NCBI RefSeq assembly: GCF_001641755.2
Contig: NZ_LRFG02000001.1
Span: forward strand, 868,001 to 932,000
DNA length: 64,000 nucleotides
Source of the DNA: Microbulbifer flavimaris
Lineage (GTDB): Bacteria > Pseudomonadota > Gammaproteobacteria > Pseudomonadales > Cellvibrionaceae
Reading direction: 5' to 3'
Position numbers and translations under genes: made by a program. Each line of letters opens with the position of its first letter. Position 1 is the stretch's first letter. The notes beneath the pieces were generated by a model that was not told where the DNA came from, did not search any database, and saw only the letters and a program-made list of their open reading frames with translations. Shown here piece after piece: positions 18,808 through 28,318 of the stretch.

Positions 18808-19809
18808 ATGGCAATCAAAATTGGCATCAATGGCTTTGGACGCATCGGTCGCCTGGCGCTCCGGGCCGGCATCGACCACCCGGAGCTGGAGTTTGTCCAG
18901 ATCAACGACCCGGCCGCCGATGCCACTACCCTCGCCCACTTGCTCAATTTTGACTCTGTGCATGGGCGCTGTCCGCACGAAGCCACAGCAGAGGGTGAAA
19001 CCATCACCGTGGGCAGGCACCGGATTGGATGCACGCAAAACAAGGGCATCGATGAAACAGACTGGTCCCATTGTGACCTGGTTATCGAGGCTTCAGGCAG
19101 GATGCGGGAACGGCCACTGCTTGAAGAGTACCTGCAGCAGGGCGTGAGACGCGTGGTTGTAACCGCACCGGTAAAGGATCCGGAGGTGCTCAATATCGTC
19201 CTGGGGGTCAACGACCATCTCTACCAGCCGGAACAACACAAGATTGTGACTGCCGCGTCCTGCACCACCAACTGCCTGGCTCCGGTGGTCAAGGTCCTGC
19301 ACGGGCAGCTGGGCATCCGCCACGGCTCCATGACGACGATCCACGACATTACCAACACCCAGGTCATCCTGGATGCACCCCACAAGGACCTTCGCCGTGC
19401 CAGGGCCTGCGGAATGAGCCTGATCCCCACCACCACCGGCAGCGCCACCGCCATCACCGAGATCTTTCCCGAGCTCAAGGGGCGGCTGAATGGCCATGCG
19501 GTGCGGGTACCACTGGCAAATGCCTCACTGACCGACTGCGTTTTCGAGGTGGAAAAGGAAACCACTGCCGAGGCGGTCAATGCGATGCTGCGTGAAGCCG
19601 CACAGGGTGACCTGAAGGGCATCCTTGGTTACGAAGAGCGCCCGCTGGTCAGTATCGATTACCGCACGGACCCCCGCTCGAGCATTATCGATGCCCTCTC
19701 CACCATGGTGGTCAACGGCACCCAGGTGAAACTCTACGCCTGGTACGACAACGAGTGGGGCTATGCCAATCGAACCATCGAACTGGCGCAACGGGTCGGC
19801 AGCTCCTGA
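18808..19809 (+). CDS. ArsJ-associated glyceraldehyde-3-phosphate dehydrogenase
   Basis: A 333-residue type I GAPDH with the NAD-binding [10 protein letters not shown] and the active-site Cys in AASCTTNC, plus the C-terminal [10 protein letters not shown]. Next to arsJ, GAPDH is known to use arsenate in place of phosphate, forming unstable 1-arseno-3-phosphoglycerate, which ArsJ exports. The ATG at 18808 has a strong AGAGAGGAA site; the frame opens slightly earlier at 18790. A glycolytic GAPDH is presumably elsewhere. Confidence 0.95.
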   Translation: MAIKIGINGFGRIGRLALRAGIDHPELEFVQINDPAADATTLAHLLNFDSVHGRCPHEATAEGETITVGRHRIGCTQNKGIDETDWSHCDLVIEASGRMRERPLLEEYLQQGVRRVVVTAPVKDPEVLNIVLGVNDHLYQPEQHKIVTAASCTTNCLAPVVKVLHGQLGIRHGSMTTIHDITNTQVILDAPHKDLRRARACGMSLIPTTTGSATAITEIFPELKGRLNGHAVRVPLANASLTDCVFEVEKETTAEAVNAMLREAAQGDLKGILGYEERPLVSIDYRTDPRSSIIDALSTMVVNGTQVKLYAWYDNEWGYANRTIELAQRVGSS

Positions 19810-19899
19810 GAGCTGCCAATCGTCAATCCCAACAAGATTTGAACGCCCGGATCGGGCGCATAACGCCATTACCAGCATTCTGAACTCCGTTAACAACCG

Positions 19900-21117
19900 A
19901 TGCTAGCAACCCTCTCCCCCGAGCTCCGCCAGTACCTGGTGGTTACCGCCAACTACTGGGCTTTCACCCTGACCGATGGCGCCCTGCGTATGCTGGTGGT
20001 GCTGTATTTTCACCAGCTTGGCTACAGCCCGCTGCAGATCGCCCTGCTGTTTGTCTTCTATGAAGCATTTGGTGTAGTGACAAATTTGCTGGGAGGCTGG
20101 CTCGGCGCCCTGATCGGCCTGAACCGCACCATGAACATCGGGCTCGGCCTCCAGGTCGTGGCGCTGGCGATGCTGATGGTTCCTGACAGCCTGCTCTCAG
20201 TGCCCTGGGTAATGCTGGCACAGGCACTGTCCGGCATCGCCAAGGATCTCAACAAGATGAGCGCCAAAAGCTCTATCAAGCTACTGGTGCCCGCCGACCA
20301 GCCGGGACGCCTGTATCATTGGGTGGCCGTGCTTACAGGTTCCAAAAACGCTCTCAAAGGGTTTGGATTCTTTCTCGGCGGTCTGCTGCTGGCCACGCTG
20401 GGTTTTCAGGGGGCGGTGTTTGCCATGGCGCTGGCGCTCGCCCTGGTGTGGCTGGCGAGCCTCGTGCTATTGAAGCGGGACCTGGGACGGACTCGCCAAA
20501 AACAGAAGTTTCGCGATCTTTTCTCCAAGAGCCGCGCCATCAACCTGCTCGCGGCAGCCCGGGTTTTCCTGTTTGCCGCGCGGGATGTGTGGTTTGTGGT
20601 GGCCCTGCCCGTCTACCTGAGCAGCCAATTCGGTTGGGACCACTGGCAGGTGGGCGGCTTTCTCGCCCTTTGGGTGATCGGCTACGGGGTCATTCAGTCC
20701 CAGGCCCCGCGGCTGACCGGCAGGGTTCCCGACGGGCGCTCAGCCTTTCGCTGGGCGGCGGGACTGAGCACCATCCCCGCGGCAATCGCACTGCTGCTGG
20801 CCACGGATCTGTCGCCGCAGCTGACGATCATCGCAGGACTGCTGCTGTTCGGCGGGGTATTTGCGGTGAATTCAGGGCTGCACAGCTACCTGATCGTGCA
20901 GTTTGCCCGGCAGGATGGCGTCTCGATGGATGTAGGCTTCTACTATATGGCCAATGCTGCCGGCCGGCTCGCGGGGACACTACTGTCGGGGTGGTTATTC
21001 CAGGTTTCCGGCCTCTCGGCCTGCCTGTGGATCTCAGCCCTTTTCCTGGCCCTGGCGGCGCTGCTCTCACTGGGGCTGCCCCGGCGCAGCAGCCGGGGAC
21101 CACTCAGCGTCAACTGA
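19900..21117 (+). CDS. arsJ: ArsJ, organoarsenical efflux MFS permease
   Basis: A 405-residue major facilitator with 12 predicted helices. The N-terminus (YLVVTANYWAFTLTDGALRMLV) and GIAKDLNKMSAKSSIKLLVP are typical of ArsJ. Together with the GAPDH it gives arsenate resistance by exporting 1-arseno-3-phosphoglycerate, which then breaks down outside the cell. It lies 90 bp after the GAPDH gene with a small hairpin (19844-19858, no T tract) in between. It converges on the hybrid kinase gene with a 3-bp gap. Confidence 0.95.
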   Translation: MLATLSPELRQYLVVTANYWAFTLTDGALRMLVVLYFHQLGYSPLQIALLFVFYEAFGVVTNLLGGWLGALIGLNRTMNIGLGLQVVALAMLMVPDSLLSVPWVMLAQALSGIAKDLNKMSAKSSIKLLVPADQPGRLYHWVAVLTGSKNALKGFGFFLGGLLLATLGFQGAVFAMALALALVWLASLVLLKRDLGRTRQKQKFRDLFSKSRAINLLAAARVFLFAARDVWFVVALPVYLSSQFGWDHWQVGGFLALWVIGYGVIQSQAPRLTGRVPDGRSAFRWAAGLSTIPAAIALLLATDLSPQLTIIAGLLLFGGVFAVNSGLHSYLIVQFARQDGVSMDVGFYYMANAAGRLAGTLLSGWLFQVSGLSACLWISALFLALAALLSLGLPRRSSRGPLSVN

Positions 21118-21120
21118 AGC

Positions 21121-23331
21121 TCACTCGTCCCCGAGCCACCGTTCGAGGGTTTCGCGAAGTGGGTCCTTCGCCAGGGGCTTGGTCAGGAAGTCGTCCATTC
21201 CCGCTGCCAGGCAGCGGCCCTCGAACTGCTCCTCCGTCGTGCTGGTGAGCGCAACGATAGGCAGGCGATCCTCAGGGGTATGCTCAGATTCCCAGTGCCG
21301 GAGGCTTTCGATGATTTCTGCGCTGTGCTCCGTATTCTGCTGGCAATCGACGAGAATCATGTCGTACTGCCCCTCCGGCATGCGTTCCAGGGCGCCCTCC
21401 ACGGAGGCGGCAACGTCCACCCGGTATCCCAGTGCCTGGAGCATTTCCTCGGTCACCCCCTGGTGCTGCCGGGACTCCTCGATCAACAGCAGGTTGCGTT
21501 GACGGGGGGAGACACCACTGCTGGAAACAATTCGGCGGCTGGCCTTGCGGGCACCCCCGAACAGGCGGCTGATCAGGGCGTCGTGCAGCTCCTTGCGGGT
21601 AACCGGCCGAGCGAGATACATGGCACCCGGCACCGCCTGCATCAGTGGCGTAAAGTCCGGCTTGTGGCCGTAGCCACCGAGGCAGATCAACGGGCACCCT
21701 TCCGGCTCAACGCCCTCACCGCTAAAGATGCTGGTGATGTCTGACAGCAGGGTTTCGTCCCCCATCGCCGGTGCCAGCAAAACCAGCTGGCGTCGCTCAA
21801 TGGCGCGAACGACAGTCCCCTCCTCCTCCCGGGGGCTGTCCGGGAGCCACTTGAGACAGGCGACTTCCATGCCGAACGAGCGGAGGACCTGCACCAGTCC
21901 TGCCACGAACAGGCCCTTCTGGTGGAGCACCAGCACCTCGCAATCCTGCAGCCTCCGGTCGGGAGTGAGGTACACCCGCTGGTTGGGCTCCATTTCCAGC
22001 TTGATTTCCGCGTGATAGCGATTGCCATCCGGCGAGGAATGCAGCTGCAAGTAGCCGCCCATCGCTTCCGCCAGGCCCTTGGCAATCGAGAGTCCGAGAC
22101 CGGTGGTGACCTGGGTGGTATCCAGGCGTGAGAAGGCACCAAAAAGCTCGCTTTCATCGGGCAGGATCTCGCCGCGGCCGTCATCGACGAGACTGATGGT
22201 CAGCTGCCCCTCCCCGTGGGCAATCGGGCGGAAGCTCACCTGCCCCCAGAGTTCGCCGACCTGGGCAATGGCAGTGGCCGAATCCACCAGATTGCGAATC
22301 AGCTGTGAGGTCTTGCGATTGTCACCGATCGCCATCACCGGGAGGTTGTCGTCGATCTGGAAATTGAATTCCAGGCGCTGCCGGTGGGCAGCCCTGGCCG
22401 CAAACTTGAACGACTTTTCGATCGTCTTGACCAGGTTGAAGGAACCGTGACGCAGGCGGATATCCTTGCGGGCGACCCGGGTAAACAGGCCAACATTGTC
22501 CACCAGTTTGAGTTGCTGGCTGCCGGCGTTCTTGGCCAATTGCACCCACTCCCGCTGTCGTTCTGACAGGGGCTCAGCCTCCAGTAGCGCCAGGGCACCA
22601 AGAGAGTCCGAGAGCTGGCTGCGAAATTCCTGCCCGATATTGGCCACGAATTCATTGGTGAGCTCTACGGCAGCCTCTGAATGCTTGCGCGCCGCGGCCA
22701 GGTTGCTGGCGCGGGTCTGCAGGTCCTGCATGGCCGAGATTCGATCCCAGTAATTCTCGGAGTCGCGCCGCCCCTGATAGGCAGTCAGCCAGACAAAGGC
22801 AAAGGTCAGGAAACCGTACACAGCACCGAGGACGTCACCGGACAGAAACGCCTTGGTAGCTGCCGGCAGCAGGGAGGCACCAATGAACCAGCCCAGGAAG
22901 CGATAATAGGGAGAAAAGACAGAGGTGATGCTGGAACAGAAAATGACCGTATAGAGCCACAGGAAATGTGTCACCGGTGCGAAGCCCACCAGCCACACGT
23001 GGCACAGGAGGATCAGTCCCCACCATGCAGCGCCGATGGTGGAAGCCAGGAAATACCGGCGGCGCCATCGATGTGGACCGGTTGCGTAGAGAGCGCCGAA
23101 CCGAAAGACATAGTAACCGCGCAGGAGCGTGAACAGCACCAGCCCGATGCCCAGCACCAGCGCCAGTCGCGGTGCCACGATGCGCAAGTCGCCAATCGCG
23201 ATCGCGATCGCGAACGCAAGCAGGGAGAGCAGCATACCCCGGCGGCTGTACTTGGCGATGCGGGTGTCCGTCACCCGGCAGACACGACGATCTTTCTGGA
23301 CCTTCAGCTCGGGACGATCAAATATGGGCAT
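21121..23331 (-). CDS. Hybrid sensor kinase-like protein lacking the phosphoacceptor histidine
   Basis: A 736-residue protein: about six N-terminal membrane helices (residues 30-190), a coiled linker, a HisKA/HATPase_c pair, a degenerate receiver-like domain (about 460-590) and a C-terminal receiver with Asp662 (DMILVDCQQN) and Lys718 (FLTKPL). The H box reads EFVANIGQEFRSQL, with Gln234 where kinases have His (codon CAG at 22630-22632). The N box reads NLVDSA with Ser in place of the Mg/ATP Asn. G2 (TGLGLSIAKG) remains. It may be a catalytically dead, BarA/ArcB-like signalling scaffold. The start is ATG at 23331 with AAGGGA upstream rather than 23352. Confidence 0.9.
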   Translation of the reverse strand: MPIFDRPELKVQKDRRVCRVTDTRIAKYSRRGMLLSLLAFAIAIAIGDLRIVAPRLALVLGIGLVLFTLLRGYYVFRFGALYATGPHRWRRRYFLASTIGAAWWGLILLCHVWLVGFAPVTHFLWLYTVIFCSSITSVFSPYYRFLGWFIGASLLPAATKAFLSGDVLGAVYGFLTFAFVWLTAYQGRRDSENYWDRISAMQDLQTRASNLAAARKHSEAAVELTNEFVANIGQEFRSQLSDSLGALALLEAEPLSERQREWVQLAKNAGSQQLKLVDNVGLFTRVARKDIRLRHGSFNLVKTIEKSFKFAARAAHRQRLEFNFQIDDNLPVMAIGDNRKTSQLIRNLVDSATAIAQVGELWGQVSFRPIAHGEGQLTISLVDDGRGEILPDESELFGAFSRLDTTQVTTGLGLSIAKGLAEAMGGYLQLHSSPDGNRYHAEIKLEMEPNQRVYLTPDRRLQDCEVLVLHQKGLFVAGLVQVLRSFGMEVACLKWLPDSPREEEGTVVRAIERRQLVLLAPAMGDETLLSDITSIFSGEGVEPEGCPLICLGGYGHKPDFTPLMQAVPGAMYLARPVTRKELHDALISRLFGGARKASRRIVSSSGVSPRQRNLLLIEESRQHQGVTEEMLQALGYRVDVAASVEGALERMPEGQYDMILVDCQQNTEHSAEIIESLRHWESEHTPEDRLPIVALTSTTEEQFEGRCLAAGMDDFLTKPLAKDPLRETLERWLGDE

Positions 23332-23453
23332 GAATCCCTTCCCAGAATGCAATTTGCCGCAGCTCTGCCGCTCAAGAGGCCCGCTGCCGAGCCGTCGAAC
23401 GGGCCAACCGGCGCCGCCAGCCGGAGTCGCTCCGGACCGGCAGCCCTCGATCT

Positions 23454-23657
23454 CTAGCCGATTCCCAACACTTCGACGAGGACCGTCTTGATAACAAATC
23501 CAAGCAGCCCAAGGCCGAGCGCGAGAAAGAGAATAAAAGTACCAAAGCGGCCCGCTTCAGACTCTTTCGCCAGACTCCAGACGATAAAGACCATAAAAAG
23601 AATGAGTCCCCCGACACCCAGCCAGAGAGAGTACTCTTCAAACTGCTCAAACGACAT
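23454..23657 (-). CDS. DUF2788 small membrane protein
   Basis: A 67-residue protein with two membrane helices (LWLGVGGLILFMVFIVW and GTFILFLALGLGLLGFVIK) joined by KESEAGRF, matching the DUF2788 family of gammaproteobacteria. Function is unknown. It lies upstream of the hybrid kinase gene on the same strand with a gap of about 120 bp. Confidence 0.85.
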   Translation of the reverse strand: MSFEQFEEYSLWLGVGGLILFMVFIVWSLAKESEAGRFGTFILFLALGLGLLGFVIKTVLVEVLGIG

Positions 23658-23838
23658 GGTACAGACCGCTTAAAAATTGGCGCGCATTTTACAGGGATAA
23701 TGAGGAGGTGAACAGCGCCAGCCCGGGCTGCCCCGGCCGTTGCTCTCCCGCAATTACGCTTCCCTTACTACAGCACTACAGGCAGTAGCCGAGGTGCACC
23801 TCTGCACAATCCGCCCCGTTACTTTAACCGCCTGCTTT

Positions 23839-24123
23839 TCAAGCTCCCTGATAATAGTCACTGTCTTCAGCTGCCTTGGTGCCGCAGCGGAGCCGACGCA
23901 CCTCACGGTCCCGATAGCGGCTATCGTGCCAACAACGGGGCAGCGCCTCCCCGGAGAGAAAGCTGAGTTGAGTCTTGTCAAAAACCTCCGGATCCTGGAC
24001 CTCTTCACCCCAGAGATAGCGGCCGACCACCGTCAACTCGTAAGGGTTGGAGAGAGTGACGATATCGGCGACTTCGACAAGATGATTGGTGGCGGTATCT
24101 TTAAAGAGCATGTTGGCACCCAT
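23839..24123 (-). CDS. Small soluble protein of unknown function
   Basis: A 94-residue frame with a plausible ribosome-binding site (GAAGAA) before ATG at 24123; a second ATG at 24111 gives MLFKDTATNHLVEVADI. The composition (acidic, few low-complexity stretches, WGEEVQDPEVF and SGEALPRCWHDSRYRD) looks like a real protein and resembles small conserved hypotheticals I associate with Pseudomonas-type genomes, but I cannot name a family. It stands alone between the T2SS cluster and the DUF2788 gene. Confidence 0.6.
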   Translation of the reverse strand: MGANMLFKDTATNHLVEVADIVTLSNPYELTVVGRYLWGEEVQDPEVFDKTQLSFLSGEALPRCWHDSRYRDREVRRLRCGTKAAEDSDYYQGA

Positions 24124-24322
24124 TTCTTCAAGTTACTTTGAGTATAGGGCTCTCTGGCGCAATTTCTGCCCAGCTTCCAGCTCTGATTTCAACGCGTTGC
24201 CCGGACCATTGTTCGACTGATCCACTTGCTCTGCCCGCCCCGGCACTAAACCCTCCGATTTCTCCGAACAGTAGTGCATTCACCCCATCGAAAGCACCGA
24301 AAATGGCTCAATCGGCTTCCAA

Positions 24323-24808
24323 TCAGCCTTCAAGAGTCAGGCGGGCAGATACCATGCCCTCCTCGTCCAGCGCGTCCATATTGACGGTGTGGATACTGAC
24401 CCCCTGCTGTAGCAGGCCGTTAAGCCACGGCTGAAAATCCTGGTAACGGGCCCGCTCGATCCAGAGCCGAATACGCCCGTCCCCCTCAGGCTCAAAACGC
24501 TTGATGGCGATCTTCCTTTGTTCGGCAGCAGCGGTCACTCTTTGCAGCAACGTGCCTGTCGCACGGGGCGCCTCCCGACGACTACCGATCTGTGCCAGTG
24601 CCGGTCGCTGGCTTTCCATCCAGCCCAGCAGCTCACTGGCCTCTTCCGCACGAGTCTGGGCATTGTCGAAATAATGCTTGGCAGGTAGAAAGAGACCATA
24701 AACGACGAAGAGACTGCCCAGGAAGACACCGAGGATGCCCAGCGCTTTCTGGTCGCCGGCCGGCAGCGCCTTCCACTTTTGTTCTAGTTGCTCAATCTGC
24801 GGCTTCAT
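24323..24808 (-). CDS. gspM: Type II secretion system protein GspM
   Basis: A 161-residue bitopic inner-membrane protein: short cytoplasmic N-terminus, one membrane helix (ALGILGVFLGSLFVVYGLFL), periplasmic coiled region and a ferredoxin-like domain. GspM partners GspL in the T2SS assembly platform. It is the last gsp gene in this cluster; no gspN or prepilin peptidase gspO follows. Confidence 0.92.
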   Translation of the reverse strand: MKPQIEQLEQKWKALPAGDQKALGILGVFLGSLFVVYGLFLPAKHYFDNAQTRAEEASELLGWMESQRPALAQIGSRREAPRATGTLLQRVTAAAEQRKIAIKRFEPEGDGRIRLWIERARYQDFQPWLNGLLQQGVSIHTVNMDALDEEGMVSARLTLEG

Positions 24809-24847
24809 AGTTCGATTACTTCGTTTTATTCAGGGAGTCTCACGCCG

Positions 24848-26170
24848 TTAGCGGAGACGGATTCGACCGGAAACGCCCTCTTCCAGCTCGTTTGCAGCGA
24901 GTAATTCGGCGCGAACTTGCCCGGCGGAGAGCTGGCTGACGATATTGTCCAGATCAGTCAGGTTCTCGGCCTGCAGCTGCAGCACCATATCCCCGCGGTT
25001 GCCATCGAAGCGCACGGATTGCAGTCGCAGCCCCTCGCCCCGCGCCTGCAACCAGACCCGGCTGAGCTCCTGCATCTTACTGGCAAAGCCTCCGGCGCTA
25101 CCCGAGGACTGCCGGAGATACCCCTCTACCTGGCGGCGAATATCCGCGCGAGGCGTATCATTGGGGAACAACTGGGTGAACATGGCCTGGGCTTCGGCCT
25201 CGACACTGGCCGCGCGCCAGTGGTAATAGCTTCCTGCCGCAATAAAAAAAGCCAGCTGCAGCACAAAACAGGCCACCGCAACTTTGGCGGGCATCCTCCA
25301 CCAGTGCTGCTCGCCTACCGGCTCGTCCGGCTTGAATTCTCCCGTTAGCAGGTTTGCCAACTGCGCAGGTTTCAGCCGCGCCAGAAGTTCGGCTTCGGGC
25401 TGCCCGTCACCGAGCTCAAGCCGGTCACCGAAGAGCGTCTCCAGTTCCGCTTCGAGCATGCCATCCCTGACACCAAGTGCCTCCAGGCGATGCCTCGGGT
25501 GCTCATCATCTGCAGCGGCTGAATCCCCGCTGGCATTGCCGGACAGGCTGTCGAGAAGCGGTCTCAGATACTGCCGACGGACCGAAAGCCCGAGTCCCCG
25601 GCCCTGCCAGAGATGCGCGCGCTCTCCGTCCAGCCAGAGCCTGTCGATATCGTCACCGCGGTCGAGCAACTGATATTCCGGTATGACCGCCAGCGGGGAC
25701 CACCCGGTGGCATTGAATGCCTGGCGCAAAGCCGACATGCGCTCGCGATCCACAGCGTAAACTGTGCAGCGCTCTCCACTGCGATGCTGGCAGACGAAGT
25801 GCAAATTCTCGACATCACCGGCAAGGCGCTCTTCCACCATGTAACCCACAGCACGGGACTGTCGCCTGGCAGCCTTGGGAATATCCTCGGTGCCACTCCA
25901 GACCCAATGGCCCGGAAGCAGCAGAACAACCTTATCGCTCTCTGACACGACGGGCTCTGCAGGCGGCTCACTGTCCGCCCCACCTGCCGCAAAGCCGGCT
26001 CCCGAGAGGGCCACTGCCATAGCCTCTGGCACTGCGCACTCCTGCCACTGGCCGTCCAACCATTGCTGCAGGCGGAGCCCTGAGTCGGCGGCTGCATCCA
26101 CCAGACGCAGCAGGCAAGTTTGTGCACCAGTGTTTGAGCGCGCTTTTACTGTGCTGGAATTATTACTCAT
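24848..26170 (-). CDS. gspL: Type II secretion system protein GspL
   Basis: A 440-residue protein with an actin-like cytoplasmic half (VVLLLPGHWVWSGTEDIPKAARRQ, AVGYMVEERLAGDVENLHF), one membrane helix (KVAVACFVLQLAFFIAAGSYY, near residue 315) and a periplasmic ferredoxin-like domain. It recruits the GspE ATPase to the inner-membrane platform. It is tightly spaced after gspK and 39 bp before gspM. Confidence 0.93.
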   Translation of the reverse strand: MSNNSSTVKARSNTGAQTCLLRLVDAAADSGLRLQQWLDGQWQECAVPEAMAVALSGAGFAAGGADSEPPAEPVVSESDKVVLLLPGHWVWSGTEDIPKAARRQSRAVGYMVEERLAGDVENLHFVCQHRSGERCTVYAVDRERMSALRQAFNATGWSPLAVIPEYQLLDRGDDIDRLWLDGERAHLWQGRGLGLSVRRQYLRPLLDSLSGNASGDSAAADDEHPRHRLEALGVRDGMLEAELETLFGDRLELGDGQPEAELLARLKPAQLANLLTGEFKPDEPVGEQHWWRMPAKVAVACFVLQLAFFIAAGSYYHWRAASVEAEAQAMFTQLFPNDTPRADIRRQVEGYLRQSSGSAGGFASKMQELSRVWLQARGEGLRLQSVRFDGNRGDMVLQLQAENLTDLDNIVSQLSAGQVRAELLAANELEEGVSGRIRLR

Positions 26171-26172
26171 AA

Positions 26173-27195
26173 CTAATTGATTTCATTTGATTTTTGCGAG
26201 ATCTCAGATGCTGTCTCACCCAACAGTTCACCCATCTGCACCATCGCGAAAGGGCGGCGCTGGCGCTGCACTACGTGCACTAGTCCACGGCGCTCGTCCA
26301 GCTGCAACAGCGACTCCCAGTACTGCTGGTGATCACCCTGATCCCCCAACTGCACAGCAATCCGTGCCAGAAAATAGCGGCTGTGAAACACCAGCCCGCC
26401 AGCTCCGTTCAATCCATAGGCCTCGAGCTGGCTTCTCTCCGTGAAGACCCCGTCCGCTTCACGGAAACTCTCCAGCTCTGCCGCGCGAGCCTGTGGCTCA
26501 ATGGCGGAGAGCAGCTCCGCCGGCGCGAAATTGACGTTGATCGCGGTACCGGTTTCCGGGAGCGCGCAAAGATACGGGCGCAGCGCCCGCCAGTCCTCCG
26601 GCTCCATTCCGGTCACCGCTGATAACTCGGAGATATCGGTAATCGGGGCGTCAGGCGTCCGGTGCGCCCACTCGCGCCCCAGGTACCCATCATCTTCCGT
26701 GCCAGGGGCCAGGGGCGTATCGCCGTCATCCACCCAGTCCTGAATTGCCCGCGCCAGGTCACTCTTCCCGGTTAGGTTGCGCACCAGCCGCTCAAAAATC
26801 TGCTTCTGTTCCGACTCCCGACCGGCAGAAGCGAGATTATTTACATTAAAACAAGAATTTAAGTCCTTGATATTAATGCGAATCTTGCCGTTATCGGGAT
26901 TAAAGGAAAGCGCGGGCACCGACCAGGATTCCAGCGCTGTATCAGCTGACACGGGCAGCTCCTTGTCCTGCTCGAAGTCCCGCTCCAGCGCAATGCGCGC
27001 CCAGGCCTCTGCGCCAACCACAAACTCTGCCAGCTGCGCGTTGGCGAGCAGTGCACTGGTGCGGGTGACCGCTATCCGGTTGCGGGTAATGGTATGGGTC
27101 AAGGCCGCGACGGCGATCACCAGCACCAGCAGTACGGTGATAAGGGCCACTCCCCGCTGGGCTCTCAGAGCTCCCAGACTTCTACCGCCCGTCAC
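26173..27195 (-). CDS. gspK: Type II secretion minor pseudopilin GspK
   Basis: A 340-residue large minor pseudopilin. After a short leader (QRGVALITVLLVLVIAVAALTH) the mature N-terminus forms the pilin helix; as usual for GspK, position +5 is not Glu. An alpha domain follows (DLNSCFNVNNLA, with IQDWVDDGDTPLAPG metal-site motif). GspK caps the pseudopilus tip with GspI and GspJ. It overlaps the end of gspJ by 4 bp. Confidence 0.94.
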   Translation of the reverse strand: MTGGRSLGALRAQRGVALITVLLVLVIAVAALTHTITRNRIAVTRTSALLANAQLAEFVVGAEAWARIALERDFEQDKELPVSADTALESWSVPALSFNPDNGKIRINIKDLNSCFNVNNLASAGRESEQKQIFERLVRNLTGKSDLARAIQDWVDDGDTPLAPGTEDDGYLGREWAHRTPDAPITDISELSAVTGMEPEDWRALRPYLCALPETGTAINVNFAPAELLSAIEPQARAAELESFREADGVFTERSQLEAYGLNGAGGLVFHSRYFLARIAVQLGDQGDHQQYWESLLQLDERRGLVHVVQRQRRPFAMVQMGELLGETASEISQKSNEIN

Positions 27196-27950
27196 TGCGA
27201 ATCCCCTGTTTGTTCGCTGCCGCCGCCTTCGCCCTCGCGATCCTCCGCGGTATCCGAACCGGGTTCACGGCCGACGTCCCCGCCAGAACCTCCGTCAGAA
27301 AGAGAGGAACCGAGCATTTCGTAACGATTCAGGGGGAACACCCGGCGGATTTCCCCGGCCGCTGTCTGCAGTGTGAATTCCACCGCAGCCGGGAGTCGAG
27401 TCTCGGCGGTGCCGGCGACACTGCGGCTTTCCACTGGCGGCCACTCGGCCAGCCAGACTTTGGTCTCAGGTTCGTAATAACGGAATCCGAGCACCTGGAC
27501 CCCGAGCAACAACGGCTCTGGCACCGGCTCAGTATCCGGAGCACGATCAAGCACACGCCAGCGACTGCGAAGCAACAACCCGCCTTCCACCTCATCGCTA
27601 TCTTCTGCGAATCCGAGGCTGTAGCTCAAGCGCAGCAATTCACCACGGGGCTCGCCCGTCAGGTTGGCTGCGCCCAGGCGGGTGAACTCGAGCTCGTCCA
27701 CATCCCCTCGCAGGGCCGGTTCGAAACCGCTATAAGCATTCTTGACGGGTCGAGCGGTGAGTTGACGCAGGTCATCCTCAATCCGGTACATGGTCATGGA
27801 CAGGCGGCGCATCTGCTCCGCACGTTCCGTCAGCATGCGGTCGGTGCCGTTGAGGGTATCCATCAGGGCGTAGGAGCCCACACTGATCACCGACACAATG
27901 GTCAGTACCACCATCATCTCAATCAGCGTGAAACCACTGTGACGCTTCAC
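27192..27950 (-). CDS. gspJ: Type II secretion minor pseudopilin GspJ
   Basis: A 252-residue minor pseudopilin with the prepilin leader and cleavage motif HSGFTLIEMMVVLTIVSVIS (Glu+5 present) and the family segment YRIEDDLRQLTARPV. The C-terminal tail is low-complexity, rich in Gly, Glu and Ser. It overlaps both gspI and gspK by 4 bp, an ATGA-type coupling. Confidence 0.94.
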   Translation of the reverse strand: MKRHSGFTLIEMMVVLTIVSVISVGSYALMDTLNGTDRMLTERAEQMRRLSMTMYRIEDDLRQLTARPVKNAYSGFEPALRGDVDELEFTRLGAANLTGEPRGELLRLSYSLGFAEDSDEVEGGLLLRSRWRVLDRAPDTEPVPEPLLLGVQVLGFRYYEPETKVWLAEWPPVESRSVAGTAETRLPAAVEFTLQTAAGEIRRVFPLNRYEMLGSSLSDGGSGGDVGREPGSDTAEDREGEGGGSEQTGDSQ

Positions 27951-28318
27951 GGTTGCGGCTCCTGTGCCGCCCAGGCATCGAGGCTGTAGGTGGGATTCTC
28001 CCCATCCGGGCGCATGACCTCGATGGTGATATGGCGCAGGCGGGGCTCATTGGTATCCTCGACACTCGCTGTCACCAGCCATTCTCCCTGCCCCTGCATC
28101 ACCCGTTCGGATTTTTCCCCCAGGGGTGGCCAGGGGGAGCGAACGCGAATTTCTGCCAGCACCTGCTGGGCCACCCAGCTGGCGGCGAGGCGCTCCTCCA
28201 AGAAGGCCTGGGTGCGCACACTTTCCTGCATGGTACGGAGCACGCTGGCGGCAATAACGCCGAAAATGGTCAGCGCCACCAGCACTTCAATCAGGGTGAA
28301 GCCTCTCTGCCTAGTCAT
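27947..28318 (-). CDS. gspI: Type II secretion minor pseudopilin GspI
   Basis: A 123-residue pseudopilin starting MTRQRGFTLIEVLVALTIF (Glu+5 present). The frame opens at 28348, but ATG at 28318 gives the normal short leader and overlaps the gspH stop (ATGACTAG). The family segment LAASWVAQQVLAEIRV is visible. It forms the tip complex with GspJ and GspK. Confidence 0.94.
   Translation of the reverse strand: MTRQRGFTLIEVLVALTIFGVIAASVLRTMQESVRTQAFLEERLAASWVAQQVLAEIRVRSPWPPLGEKSERVMQGQGEWLVTASVEDTNEPRLRHITIEVMRPDGENPTYSLDAWAAQEPQP

Noticed and set aside
23190-23220. Repeated GCGATC units resembling HIP1 or a methylation-site cluster
   Set aside because: They lie inside the coding sequence of the hybrid kinase and encode an Ala-Ile repeat in a membrane helix, which explains them.
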